DNA of 64,000 nucleotides, from NCBI GenBank assembly GCA_964581175.1, contig CAZONI010000009.1:21038-85037 (forward strand), read 5' to 3'. The stretch is from B46-G9 sp964581175. GTDB lineage: Bacteria; Desulfobacterota; DSM-4660; Desulfatiglandales; Desulfatiglandaceae. The translations under genes and the position numbers were made by a program. This document shows, in pieces, positions 15,585-23,444 of the stretch (the stretch's first letter is position 1; every line of letters begins with the position of its first letter). The notes beneath the pieces were generated by a model, which saw only the letters and a program-made list of their open reading frames with translations, did no database searches and was not told the DNA's origin.

Positions 15585-16424
15585 CTATGATGAATTCCGG
15601 CCTCTCCGGGCCAGGTATTTCTCATAAGACTCCCTTTCTTCTTCACGATAGGCGGTCAATCTCATCTGGAGGTCCGAGAAGTCCACCAGGTGGGCGTCAA
15701 ACTCCGGCCCGTCCACACAGGCAAATTTTATCCGGCCGGCGATATTGACCCGGCAGGCCCCGCACATTCCCGTCCCATCGACCATGATGGGGTTGAGACT
15801 CACCTGAGTTCGAACATTGTGCTCCTTCGTTATCTCGCTGACCGCTCGCATCATGGGAACGGGACCTATCGCCAGCACCTCATCGATGTTCCCGTGTTCC
15901 AGAAGCTCCCTGAGGGGTTCCGTGACCATGCCGTGTCGTTTGTAAGATCCATCATCGGTCATCACGATGATTTCATTCGAAACAGAAGCAAGTTCCTCCT
16001 CCAAAACGAGCAAATCCCTGCTTCTTGCACCGAGGATTGTTATGACCTTGTTTCCCGCATGCTTCATTCCCCTGGCAATCGGATAGGCGACCGCCGCGCC
16101 TATTCCTCCACCGACTACCACGACGGTGCCCACCAGCTCAATTTCGGTCGGCCTCCCCAGCGGCCCCACGACGTCCAGGATGTTGTCGCCTTCTCTGAGC
16201 TCCGAAAGCATATGCGTTGTCTTGCCCACCACCTGAAAAATGAGGGTGATCGTCCCATCAGAGGGGTCGGAATCGACGATAGTCAAGGGTATCCGCTCGC
16301 CCTTTTCATAAATACGGAGAATCACGAACTGGCCCGGCTTTCTTTTTTCCGCAATGACGGGCGCCACAATCCTGAGCTTGACAATCTGTGGGTTCAAGAT
16401 CTCTTTCTGAACTACTTCAAACAT
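15585..16424 (-). CDS. nfnA: NfnA-like sulfide/dihydroorotate dehydrogenase-type FAD/NAD-binding subunit
   Basis: 279 residues. It has a ferredoxin-reductase fold: FAD-binding 'KPGQFVILRIYEKGERIPLT', NAD-binding 'VVVVGGGIGAAVAYPIARGM', and a C-terminal [2Fe-2S] site 'GTGMCGACRVNIAGRIKFAC' followed by 'VDGPEFDAH'. This is the small subunit of NfnAB, where electrons bifurcate between NADH, ferredoxin and NADP+. Start at 16424 behind GAGGAGG. A structured leader precedes it (16440-16498). cysK lies 146 bp upstream on the same strand. Confidence 0.87.
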   Translation of the reverse strand: MFEVVQKEILNPQIVKLRIVAPVIAEKRKPGQFVILRIYEKGERIPLTIVDSDPSDGTITLIFQVVGKTTHMLSELREGDNILDVVGPLGRPTEIELVGTVVVVGGGIGAAVAYPIARGMKHAGNKVITILGARSRDLLVLEEELASVSNEIIVMTDDGSYKRHGMVTEPLRELLEHGNIDEVLAIGPVPMMRAVSEITKEHNVRTQVSLNPIMVDGTGMCGACRVNIAGRIKFACVDGPEFDAHLVDFSDLQMRLTAYREEERESYEKYLARRGRNSS

Positions 16425-16439
16425 TCATCCGACCTCCTC

Positions 16440-16498
16440 AGAAGTGTGGACTCATCCTCCCCAGCGGAACGTGCATCAGTCAGGGGCCACACACTTCT
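16440..16498 (-). promoter_or_regulatory. Structured leader (hairpin) just upstream of nfnA
   Basis: On the minus strand AGAAGTGT pairs with ACACTTCT (16498-16491 with 16447-16440), and an inner CCCC/GGGG pair (16486-16483 with 16462-16459) lies inside. The foot of the stem is directly followed by the GAGGAGG site of nfnA. It could be a regulatory leader, an mRNA processing hairpin or chance. I do not recognise a riboswitch class. Confidence 0.4.
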
Positions 16499-16570
16499 TC
16501 ACGGCTTATGAAGAATGAGTAATTGTTGGTTGAGCGGGCGGGAAACAGCCTGAACCGAACAAGAAAGCGG

Positions 16571-17497
16571 CTATCCCACAATAAGATCGGTACTCAGGTA
16601 ACGCTCCCCTGTGTCCGGAAGGACGACGACAATCTGTTTCCCCTCATTCTCCGGTCTGGATGCGATTTCCAGAGCTGCCCAGGCAGCCGCCCCCGATGAA
16701 ATGCCGCACAGGATTCCTTCTTCCCGCGCCAGCCTCCGCGCCGTCTCCAGGGCTTGATCGTTGTGCACAGTGACTATCGCGTCAATGATGGAGGTGTTGA
16801 GGACTTCCGGCACGAATCCTGCCCCAATCCCCTGGATCTTGTGCGGTCCAGGCTTGCCGCCCGAAAGCACCGGGGAATCTGCCGGCTCAACAGCGACCGC
16901 CCAAAACGATGGTTTCCGCTGCTTAATCACTTCGGCAACGCCGGTAATGGTGCCGCCCGTCCCCACTCCCGCGACAAAGATGTCCACGGTACCATCGGTG
17001 TCCCGCCAGATTTCCTCGGCGGTCGTCTTTCTGTGTATGCCGGGGTTGGCCGGATTTCCAAACTGGTTGGGCATGTAGGCCCCGGGGGTATTTTGAAGGA
17101 TCTCTTCGGCCTTGTTGATCGCCGCCTTCATGCCTCCCGGGCCGGGCGTCAGGACCAGTTCCGCTCCCATGTGCTTCAGGAGCTTCTTCCTTTCAAGGCT
17201 CATGGTTTCAGGCATGGTCAGGATGATGCGATATCCTCTCGCAGCGCTGACCATGGCCAGGGCGATGCCGGTGTTCCCGCTGGTGGGCTCCACAATAGTA
17301 GCGCCCGGCCGGACCAATCCCTGGTCTTCTGCCGCCTGAATCATGGCGACGCCGATTCGATCCTTTACACTCCCCAGCGGATTTTGCGATTCCAGTTTTG
17401 CGTACACCACTGCACTGAGGCCCTTGGTCACGTGATTCAACCTGACAAGCGGCGTTTTTCCTACAACACCGGTCACCCGGGATAAGATCTCGGCCAT
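16571..17497 (-). CDS. cysK: Cysteine synthase (O-acetylserine sulfhydrylase)
   Basis: 308 residues of fold-type II PLP enzyme. The Schiff-base Lys is in 'LESQNPLGSVKDRIG', the substrate loop in 'IVEPTSGNTGIALAMV', and the PLP phosphate loop in 'VAGVGTGGTITGVAEVIK'. It makes cysteine from O-acetylserine and sulfide. Start at 17497 with AAGGAG before it; an ATG seven codons upstream lacks a site. It leads toward nfnA on the same strand and lies beside the methionine genes metW-metX-metY, giving a sulfur amino-acid cluster. Confidence 0.93.
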   Translation of the reverse strand: MAEILSRVTGVVGKTPLVRLNHVTKGLSAVVYAKLESQNPLGSVKDRIGVAMIQAAEDQGLVRPGATIVEPTSGNTGIALAMVSAARGYRIILTMPETMSLERKKLLKHMGAELVLTPGPGGMKAAINKAEEILQNTPGAYMPNQFGNPANPGIHRKTTAEEIWRDTDGTVDIFVAGVGTGGTITGVAEVIKQRKPSFWAVAVEPADSPVLSGGKPGPHKIQGIGAGFVPEVLNTSIIDAIVTVHNDQALETARRLAREEGILCGISSGAAAWAALEIASRPENEGKQIVVVLPDTGERYLSTDLIVG

Positions 17498-17770
17498 GTT
17501 TCGCTCCTTCCCTCTCATAGGTTGGCAGATTTTAGATATTTTTTATTATACACCAGTTGTAGCCCTCTCAGCAAGGCTTCCCGATAGGAAGCCTCGATTC
17601 CCATCCGGATAACATAGCCGGGAAAACCGGTTAGGTCTTCCGGTTTTAGAATACCTCAACGCGCAGAAAGTCATTCAAGGACATACGGGATAGGTCTTTT
17701 TTTGGAGTGAAGAGACTCCTTGACCGGAAGAAGCAACCCGTTTTGGGCAGGATTGCTCTGTCCTGTTCTC

Positions 17771-18370
17771 CTATTCTTTTCCGATCAGAAAGATCCCATA
17801 GGTTGCCCTCAGGTTCGGCATGAATGTCACCAGGCGGCCGCTCGTGCCGTCAAAATCGCTGACAATGGCCATTATCTTCAAGATTCGAAATCCCACGTCT
17901 TTGGAAAATTTCCTGAAATCTTTGAGAGTAATCACCCTGATATTGGGAGTGTCGTACCATTCGTAAGGAAGCTCCCGGGTAACCGGAGCATACCCGCTTC
18001 CCAGCAGCTGCAGGCGGACACGCCAATGGCTGAAATTGGGGAAGCTGACGATTCCCATTTTCCCCACGCGCAACAGGGAACGAATCAATTCCGCCGGTTC
18101 GTAAACCTGCTGCAAGGTCCGGCTCAGGATCACGTAGTCGAATGCCTCATCCGGATAATCAAGAAGCTCTGTATTGATATCTCCCTGGAGGGTCGAAAGA
18201 CCCCGTTCGATGCACTTGGCCACTTCGGTTTCGCTCTTCTCGATCCCGGTGCCTGAAACGCCCCTCTCTTTTTCCAGGTAATAGAGAAGTTCCCCGTTTC
18301 CGCAGCCGAGGTCCAGTACCGTGGATCCGGGCGAGATCAAAGACGCGATTGTACGAAGATCAAAGCGCAT
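17771..18370 (-). CDS. metW: Methionine biosynthesis protein MetW
   Basis: 199 residues with the SAM-methyltransferase-like motif 'VLDLGCGNGELLYYLEKERG' and MetW hallmarks 'LSRTLQQVYEPAELI' and 'SFPNFSHWRVRLQLL' with 'ELPYEWYDTPNIR'. MetW is needed with MetX in homoserine acylation in many proteobacteria. Its ATG at 18370 overlaps the end of metX by 11 bp, so the two are translated together. The 273 bp downstream to cysK contain a short hairpin (AGGCTTCC-cgata-GGAAGCCT near 17575-17600) whose arms recall the outer arms of the dispersed repeat. Confidence 0.92.
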   Translation of the reverse strand: MRFDLRTIASLISPGSTVLDLGCGNGELLYYLEKERGVSGTGIEKSETEVAKCIERGLSTLQGDINTELLDYPDEAFDYVILSRTLQQVYEPAELIRSLLRVGKMGIVSFPNFSHWRVRLQLLGSGYAPVTRELPYEWYDTPNIRVITLKDFRKFSKDVGFRILKIMAIVSDFDGTSGRLVTFMPNLRATYGIFLIGKE

Positions 18371-19547
18371 CTTCTGCCTTGCCCCCGTCTTTTGCAACAC
18401 GCACCAGGAACCCTTTTATGAGGGAGGACAGTCTCTCATTGGGCAGGAGAAAGGCGTCATGCCCCCACTTAGCCTCGATTTCGCAAAAACTGACATCGAG
18501 ACCACATTTTTTCATGGCCTGCACCATGGCCTTGGATTGATAGGTGGGATAAAGCCAGTCGGACGTGAAAGACACCACCAGGAATTTCGCTCTTGCCTTT
18601 GAAAAGGCTTCCACGGCAGATCCGGAATCATGCTGGTTCGGCAGGTCGTAATAGTCTGCAGCTTTGGTAATGTAGAGAAAGGCATTGGCGTCAAAACGCC
18701 CTACAAACTTGGAGCCCTGGTAACGCAGATAGCTTTCCACCTGGAAATCCGCATCGAAATGAAAAGAAAAGTTGTTCCTCCCCTGGAGTCGCCGCCCGAA
18801 TTTATGCCGCATGGCCTCGTCGGAAAGATACGTAATATGCCCTATCATTCTCGCCACCGCCAGTCCGGTGTCGGGCGTAGGACCTCCATGGTAGTTCCCC
18901 TTACTCCAGTTGGGATCCGCCATAATGGCCTGTCTCGCCACCTCGTTGAAAGCGATGGCCAGGGCGGAATGCCTTGTGGTGGTCGCAAGGGGGATGGCGG
19001 AGTTCACGCTCCCCGGGTACCTTACCGACCATTCCAGGACCTGCATTCCCCCAATGGACCCGCCCACTACTGCGAGGAGTCTCTCTATTCCCAGGTGCTC
19101 CACCAGCGCCTTTTGGGCCTTTACCATGTCTCCGATGGTCACCACAGGAAATTCGAGGCCATATGGCCTGTTTGTGCGGGGGTCAATGGAACAGGGCCCT
19201 GTGGATCCCATGCAGCTTCCCAGGATATTGGAACAGATCACAAAATACTTCTCCGTATCAATGCCCTTCCCGGGACCGACCATAATGTCCCACCATCCCG
19301 GCCTGGGATCATCCTCGGAGTAATACCCGGCTGCATGCGAATCCCCGGAAAGCGCATGACACACCAGGATTGCATTGCTTTTTTCCCTGTTCAAAGTGCC
19401 GTATGTCTCGTATGCAAGGGTTAAAGGCCCAAGCCTGGCCCCGCTTTCGAGACACATCTCGTTGGGAGGTTTCGCAAAGTTGAAAAACCTCTTTTCCACC
19501 AGACCTACGCTCTTTCCGGTCTTGTCGTGCTCTATATATTCGCTCAT
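18360..19547 (-). CDS. metX: Homoserine O-acetyltransferase
   Basis: 395 residues, an alpha/beta hydrolase. The oxyanion and substrate region is 'LAYETYGTLNREKSNAILVC', the nucleophilic Ser lies in 'AVVGGSIGGMQVLEW', and the His in 'KWGHDAFLLPNERL'. It acylates homoserine for methionine synthesis; acetyl against succinyl preference cannot be read safely. ATG at 19547 with a weak GGAAAA site. It is coupled to metW and lies 140 bp after metY on the same strand. Confidence 0.93.
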   Translation of the reverse strand: MSEYIEHDKTGKSVGLVEKRFFNFAKPPNEMCLESGARLGPLTLAYETYGTLNREKSNAILVCHALSGDSHAAGYYSEDDPRPGWWDIMVGPGKGIDTEKYFVICSNILGSCMGSTGPCSIDPRTNRPYGLEFPVVTIGDMVKAQKALVEHLGIERLLAVVGGSIGGMQVLEWSVRYPGSVNSAIPLATTTRHSALAIAFNEVARQAIMADPNWSKGNYHGGPTPDTGLAVARMIGHITYLSDEAMRHKFGRRLQGRNNFSFHFDADFQVESYLRYQGSKFVGRFDANAFLYITKAADYYDLPNQHDSGSAVEAFSKARAKFLVVSFTSDWLYPTYQSKAMVQAMKKCGLDVSFCEIEAKWGHDAFLLPNERLSSLIKGFLVRVAKDGGKAEDAL

Positions 19548-19687
19548 GTTTTTCCGTTGGCCGGTTGGCCCGTTCGCCGGTTAGTTGCTTCAAGACATTC
19601 CGGATAAATTGTCACTCTTCCTCTTTTGCCTTACGCCCTACGCCTGTCTTTCAAGTTGGCCCGCTGACCTGTCAGCCGCTTCTCTTT

Positions 19688-20974
19688 TCAAGTAGTTCTT
19701 TTCAGGGCCTGATCAAGATCCTCGATAATGTCTTCCACATCTTCGATTCCCACCGAAAGCCTTATGAGATCCGGGGAGATGCCGCCTGATCGCTGCTGTT
19801 CTTCTGAGAGCTGAGAGTGAGTCGTGCTGGCCGGATGGATGGCCAGCGTCTTCGCGTCACCCACATTCGCCAAATGAGATATGAGCTTCAGACTGTCAAT
19901 GAATTTTTCGCCGGACGCTTTTCCTCCTTCGATACCGAAGACCACCATCCCGCCGAACCCGTGTTCGAACTGCCGCGAGGCCGCCTCATGGGCAGGATCA
20001 CCTTTCAATCCCGGATACCTGACCCACTTCACCAACGGATGGTCCTGCAGGAACTGTGCAGTGTGCATGGCATTTTCACAGTGTCGCTGCATCCTCAGGG
20101 GAAGTGTCTCGATTCCCTGGAGAAACATCCATGCGTTATCCGGACTGATGCAGGCCCCCAGGTTTCTCAGGGGAACCAGTCTCATTCTCATAATGAAGGC
20201 AAGAGGATTCAGATCTCCGAGATCATGGGCATACCGGAGCCCGTGGTATGATGGGTCGGGATCATTGAAAAGGCGGAATTTTGTGTCGGCCCAGTCAAAA
20301 GTCCCGCTGTCGACCACAATTCCCCCGATCCCGGTCCCGTGTCCGCCCAGCCATTTGGTAAGTGAATGAATTACAATATCCGCGCCGTGCTGGATCGGCC
20401 TGAAAAGGTAGGGAGTGGTGAATGTGGAGTCCACCACGAGCGGAAGGTGATGTTTTTCCGCAACTTTCGCGATTTCGTCAACATCGGCCACATCAAGAAT
20501 CGGATTCCCGATGGATTCCACGTAAAGCATCCTGGTCTTGCCATTGATCTCCCGCTCGAAATTGTCCGGATCAGATGGATCGACAAATCTCGTTCTCACC
20601 CCGAGTTCAGGCAAGATACTGTCGAACATGGTATACGTGCCGCCGTACAGGGTATTCGCCGAAATCACTTCATCGTTCATGCCGCAGATATTGATGACGG
20701 TATAAAAAATGGCGGCGGTTCCCGAGGCAACAGCGAGCGCCGCCGCACCATTCTCAAGAGCGGACATCCGCTGTTCGAGCACGTCATGGGTCGGATTCAT
20801 GAGGCGCGTATAGATATTTCCGGATTCCCTCAGGGCGAAGAGGTCCGCCGCATGCTTCGTATCCTTGAAGAGATAGGAACTGGTCCGATGGACAGGCGTC
20901 CCCCTGGACAACGTTTCATCTACTTTTAAGCCCGCGTGAAGAGCAAGGGTATTGAACCTGTAATGATTGGACAT
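19688..20974 (-). CDS. metY: O-acetylhomoserine sulfhydrylase / aminocarboxypropyltransferase
   Basis: 428 residues, Cys/Met-metabolism PLP family. The Schiff-base Lys lies in 'DIVIHSLTKWLGGHG'. 'SSYLFKDTKHAADLFALRES', 'GNIYTRLMNPTHDVLEQRM' and 'VDSTFTTPYLFRPIQHGADI' are typical of MetY, which makes homocysteine directly from O-acetylhomoserine and sulfide. Start at 20974 behind AAGGAG. A palindrome at 21025-21039 lies in the promoter area, so the gene may be repressed by a local regulator. Together with metX-metW it makes a full direct-sulfhydrylation route. Confidence 0.92.
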   Translation of the reverse strand: MSNHYRFNTLALHAGLKVDETLSRGTPVHRTSSYLFKDTKHAADLFALRESGNIYTRLMNPTHDVLEQRMSALENGAAALAVASGTAAIFYTVINICGMNDEVISANTLYGGTYTMFDSILPELGVRTRFVDPSDPDNFEREINGKTRMLYVESIGNPILDVADVDEIAKVAEKHHLPLVVDSTFTTPYLFRPIQHGADIVIHSLTKWLGGHGTGIGGIVVDSGTFDWADTKFRLFNDPDPSYHGLRYAHDLGDLNPLAFIMRMRLVPLRNLGACISPDNAWMFLQGIETLPLRMQRHCENAMHTAQFLQDHPLVKWVRYPGLKGDPAHEAASRQFEHGFGGMVVFGIEGGKASGEKFIDSLKLISHLANVGDAKTLAIHPASTTHSQLSEEQQRSGGISPDLIRLSVGIEDVEDIIEDLDQALKRTT

Positions 20975-21013
20975 GCTTTTCTCCTTTTTTGTCACCCGAA
21001 TTGAAAAAAAGAG

Positions 21014-21046
21014 TTGCAAATGTGTACCACATTGTGGTATTATCAA
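21014..21046. promoter_or_regulatory. Divergent promoter with operator palindrome TACCACA-T-TGTGGTA (site 1)
   Basis: The palindrome TACCACATTGTGGTA at 21025-21039 has perfect 7-base arms. On the plus strand TTGCAA (21014-21019) and TATTAT (21038-21043) are 18 bases apart and straddle it. On the minus strand a TTGATA at 21046-21041 lies just upstream of it toward metY. Related palindromes occur at 21846-21860 and 27482-27496. The position is typical of a repressor operator. Confidence 0.6.
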
Positions 21047-21049
21047 TTA

Positions 21050-21231
21050 ACTTGAAATTGGTGAGGAAGGAATTCAGTGCCGGGAAAAGGAAAAAAGTAT
21101 TTTCGGCGTGAGTATTCCTCTTCAACGGAAAGTTGGGTGGCAGCTTGGCATTACCTCCTTTTGCTGGACACCCTGCACGAAGAGCTGTCCCGGGGATTGG
21201 TCCCCCTCGGGGCGGCTTTTTTTCCCAACAC
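21050..21231 (+). ncRNA. Candidate small RNA or leader transcript divergent from metY
   Basis: A plus-strand promoter (21014-21043) is followed by about 180 bases ending in a GC-rich inverted repeat (CCCGGGGA ... TCCCCCTCGGG, about 21188-21211) and a seven-T run at 21217-21223. A 61-codon frame inside has no recognisable protein character and runs past the T tract. I do not recognise an RNA family. Confidence 0.35.
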
Positions 21232-21284
21232 CGTAGGACGGGTGTGCCGGCAGGCTGAATAACGGCAGCCTTTCGACTCCTGCA

Positions 21285-21674
21285 TCACCTCTCGTGTTCG
21301 CCAAGCAGTAAAGCAAGGACCTCACACTCCCGGCACATGCTCATTTTCTCTTTCCAGTCACCCCGTGCCTCACCGCCACAGACGGTTCCATTGATAAACC
21401 AGCACATGGTTCCTGATCTGAACTCCCAAGCCGGACACTTTCGCTTCAGAGCAGCCGGACACTTCTTCACCGACCAGCAAGTTTTCAGGATATCTCTGAT
21501 TCCGCTCATCCTGGAAAGCAGAAAAAGGAGCTGCCTTTCCACATGAACCGGCACCTTTCGCCACCCCTGCTCATAACTGTGGACCGCTTTTACCGACACT
21601 CCCAAGAGCTCCGCCATCTGCTTCTGGGTTTTGTTCAGCCTCTTACGGATACCTGCGAATTCTTTCGCTTCCAC
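21285..21674 (-). CDS. HTH (Xre-type) regulator with Cys-rich C-terminus resembling the two-CW domain
   Basis: 129 residues from a GTG at 21674, which has GGGAGG six bases ahead. Residues 1-60 are a helix-turn-helix, 'LNKTQKQMAELLGVSVKAVH' then 'SYEQGWRKVP'. Residues 65-125 contain a Cys-rich module: 'TCWSVKKCPAALKRKCPAWE', 'GTMCWFINGTVCGG' and 'MCRECEVL'. The repeated C-W pairs match what is annotated in deltaproteobacteria as a two-CW domain, probably a metal or Fe-S site. It is the only DNA-binding candidate near the TACCACA palindromes at 21025 and 21846 that flank it, so it may be an autogenously placed redox or metal sensor. Confidence 0.7.
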   Translation of the reverse strand: MEAKEFAGIRKRLNKTQKQMAELLGVSVKAVHSYEQGWRKVPVHVERQLLFLLSRMSGIRDILKTCWSVKKCPAALKRKCPAWEFRSGTMCWFINGTVCGGEARGDWKEKMSMCRECEVLALLLGEHER

Positions 21675-21835
21675 GAACACCTCCCAATAGAATGGCTCGA
21701 TCAGTGAGCCCCCTCTCGAGGGCGGCCCAGGGAGAAAGGCGACCGACCGGTTGACGGTCACGGGGCCTGCGGTTCGTCAAACGCTACATCTGATCCCGTT
21801 CCCGGGATACGCCTACTGCCTCATGAAGTTGCTGT

Positions 21836-21864
21836 TTGACACGAATACTACAATGTGGTAGTTT
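21836..21864 (+). promoter_or_regulatory. Promoter with operator palindrome (site 2) for the CcmH-like gene
   Basis: TTGACA (21836-21841), 17 bases, TAGTTT (21859-21864). The palindrome TACTACAATGTGGTA (21846-21860) fills the spacer and touches the -10, differing by one base from the reverse complement of site 1. The 390 bp gap from 21675 to 22064 holds nothing else I recognise. Confidence 0.55.
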
Positions 21865-22064
21865 ATCTGTCAACAGTAAAACTGCGTCAATACCGCCGGA
21901 AGCCTGCGGGCTACAAGATTATAGCCGGAGAGCACATAAGCACGTTGGACTCGGCCTTGCCAGTACCGATCTGCTCATGAACATCATGATGTTCCGGGGG
22001 TTCATGTTACACCCCCGGTGAATGCCAAACACGGACTAACATGAGGAAAAAGGGGTTGAATGAT

Positions 22065-22469
22065 ATGAGCAAAAAGCACGCTCGAACGAGAGGGAATAGA
22101 CCGCAACGAAGGAAATCCGGTGATGCTCGTTACTGGAAGGTTGCGGCGATTCTGGCAGTTTTGTTTTGTATTGCCCTGATTATAAGGATGGCCATGGCGC
22201 CGACACCGCCGCAGATCAAGGGAGTCACTGAAGAAGCCTCCACCGCTCCCTACGGCGACCTCGCGCAGACCAAGGTGCAACTGGTAGCTTCGGAGTTCGA
22301 ATGCGCGTGCGGGCAATGTGGAAACACGGCCCTGATTGAGTGCACATGCGACAGACCCCATGGGGCGCTTGAAGAGAAGAACTTCATCCGCCGAGAACTG
22401 AAAGAAGGCCATTCCGTGGAGGATGTGATCCAGCTGATGGACAGGAAATATGGACACAGGATCGGGTGA
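22065..22469 (+). CDS. Membrane-anchored Cys-rich protein resembling CcmH/NrfF
   Basis: 134 residues. A basic N-terminus is followed by one transmembrane helix ('VAAILAVLFCIALIIRMA') and a periplasmic domain with 'EFECACGQCGNTALIECTCD' and 'NFIRRELKEGHSVEDVIQLM' then 'DRKYG'. The latter resembles CcmH, where a Cys pair reduces apocytochrome c, but here there are five closely spaced Cys (CxCGxC, CxC), suggesting metal binding as well. The start at 22065 is preceded by AGGGG; an ATG at 22041 is also possible. DsrE follows 87 bp downstream. Confidence 0.6.
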   Translation: MSKKHARTRGNRPQRRKSGDARYWKVAAILAVLFCIALIIRMAMAPTPPQIKGVTEEASTAPYGDLAQTKVQLVASEFECACGQCGNTALIECTCDRPHGALEEKNFIRRELKEGHSVEDVIQLMDRKYGHRIG

Positions 22470-22556
22470 ATAGAAATGATCGTTGATTTTTTGAACAAGA
22501 CCGGTATTAGCGGCATCGGCTATTCTGGTTTGGATACATGAGAAAAGGAGGATACG

Positions 22557-22889
22557 ATGAGTTCAAAGCTGTTGGTTATCATTGCGACAGGTGAGGAAGA
22601 AAAGGCGCTCACAGGATTGGTGTATGCGTCGAAGACCGCGAGTCAAGGATGGCTTGACGAGGTGCAGGTAGTCTTTTTGGGGCCATCGGAGCGTCTTCTT
22701 GTCCAGAACGAGGAGATTGCTAAAGTGACAAAGGAACTCTGTTCCGATCAGCAACCGATCGCGTGCAAATTCATTTCAGACCGGGATGGTATTTCCGACA
22801 AGATTGAAGGGCTCGGTCTGAAGGTGGACTACGTGGGGAGCATCATTGCTGACCTCATCAAGCAGGGATTTGTGCCCATGGTCTTCTGA
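22557..22889 (+). CDS. DsrE/DsrF-like family protein
   Basis: 110 residues with a Rossmann-like DsrE fold: 'KLLVIIATGEEEKALTGLVY', a central 'VQVVFLGPSERLLVQNEEI' and 'CKFISDRDGISDKIEGLG'. Cys residues occur at 'ELCSDQQPIACKF', but the DsrE active-site pattern is not clearly preserved. Members are small cytosolic proteins in sulfur relay or of unknown role. Strong AAGGAGG ribosome site. It follows the CcmH-like gene and is convergent with the SHOCT gene 41 bp away. Confidence 0.72.
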   Translation: MSSKLLVIIATGEEEKALTGLVYASKTASQGWLDEVQVVFLGPSERLLVQNEEIAKVTKELCSDQQPIACKFISDRDGISDKIEGLGLKVDYVGSIIADLIKQGFVPMVF

Positions 22890-22930
22890 CGGAAGTACGG
22901 AGGGGCTCCTGATCCTGCGGAACGCCTCCG

Positions 22931-23296
22931 TCAATCCTGTATGACCTTTTTCATATGCTCGAACTCTTCCTTCGTAATCTCTCCCCGGGCAAACCGTTCC
23001 TTGAGGATTTCAAGGGAACGGGAATCGCTTGATGATGCGGATATGTTTTTCCCTGAACCGTGGGCAAGCCATTTGACGAAAAACACGATGGCTACAATAA
23101 TGACGGCCCAGAAAAGCAGCATGGGGACAATACCCCACCATCCCATACCCCAGCCGCCCATGATTCCGGGACCCATGCCCCAGCCGCCATATCCTCCATA
23201 TCCTCCACGGGCATAGGCCATGTTGGGGACCAGACCCAAGAACAAAATAGAAAGAAAATCGAAGACACCGATTTTCAGAGATTTCCTGCTTGTCAT
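22931..23296 (-). CDS. Small membrane protein with Gly-rich periplasmic stretch and C-terminal SHOCT domain
   Basis: 121 residues. After an N-terminal hydrophobic segment comes a Gly/Trp/Met-rich stretch ('GGYGGYGGWGMGPGIMGGWG'), then a transmembrane helix ('IVPMLLFWAVIIVAIVFFV') and a SHOCT motif 'LEILKERFARGEITKEEFEH'. SHOCT tails are short oligomerisation or targeting modules. The Gly-Met-rich segment resembles the flanks of the ZraP-like protein at 31635. AAGGAG site before the ATG. Confidence 0.7.
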   Translation of the reverse strand: MTSRKSLKIGVFDFLSILFLGLVPNMAYARGGYGGYGGWGMGPGIMGGWGMGWWGIVPMLLFWAVIIVAIVFFVKWLAHGSGKNISASSSDSRSLEILKERFARGEITKEEFEHMKKVIQD

Positions 23297-23354
23297 AATA
23301 TTTCTCCTTTATTCCCACTCACGGTGTCCAAATATATCGTTCTCGTGCAGGAAG

Positions 23355-23411
23355 AATCACTCATCCACCGATCATTCCGGACACAAACGGATTTCCGATT
23401 AATGAGTGATT
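23355..23411. repeat. Inverted repeat between the SHOCT and RseC-YHS genes
   Basis: AATCACTCAT at 23355-23364 is the reverse complement of ATGAGTGATT at 23402-23411, with weaker pairing in the 37 bases between. It could fold as an intercistronic mRNA hairpin or serve as a regulator site. Confidence 0.5.
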
Positions 23412-23444
23412 TTCGACCACATCCAGGGGAAACAGGTAATGGGA

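Noticed and set aside
21025..21039. Sigma-54 promoter upstream of metY (TGGTACACATTTGC on the minus strand)
   Set aside because: GG and GC are separated by nine bases, not ten; this spacing is normally inactive.
20975..21260. SAM riboswitch ahead of metY
   Set aside because: I looked for S-box-like conserved core sequences on the minus strand and found none.
21077..21262. A 61-codon plus-strand frame after the metY-divergent promoter
   Set aside because: It reads through the GC hairpin and T run and has no recognisable protein character.
21945..21960. Sigma-54-like TTGGACTCGGCCTTGC upstream of the CcmH-like gene
   Set aside because: Only the -12 half is good, and no GGATAC palindrome lies upstream; the sigma-70-type promoter at 21836 is better.
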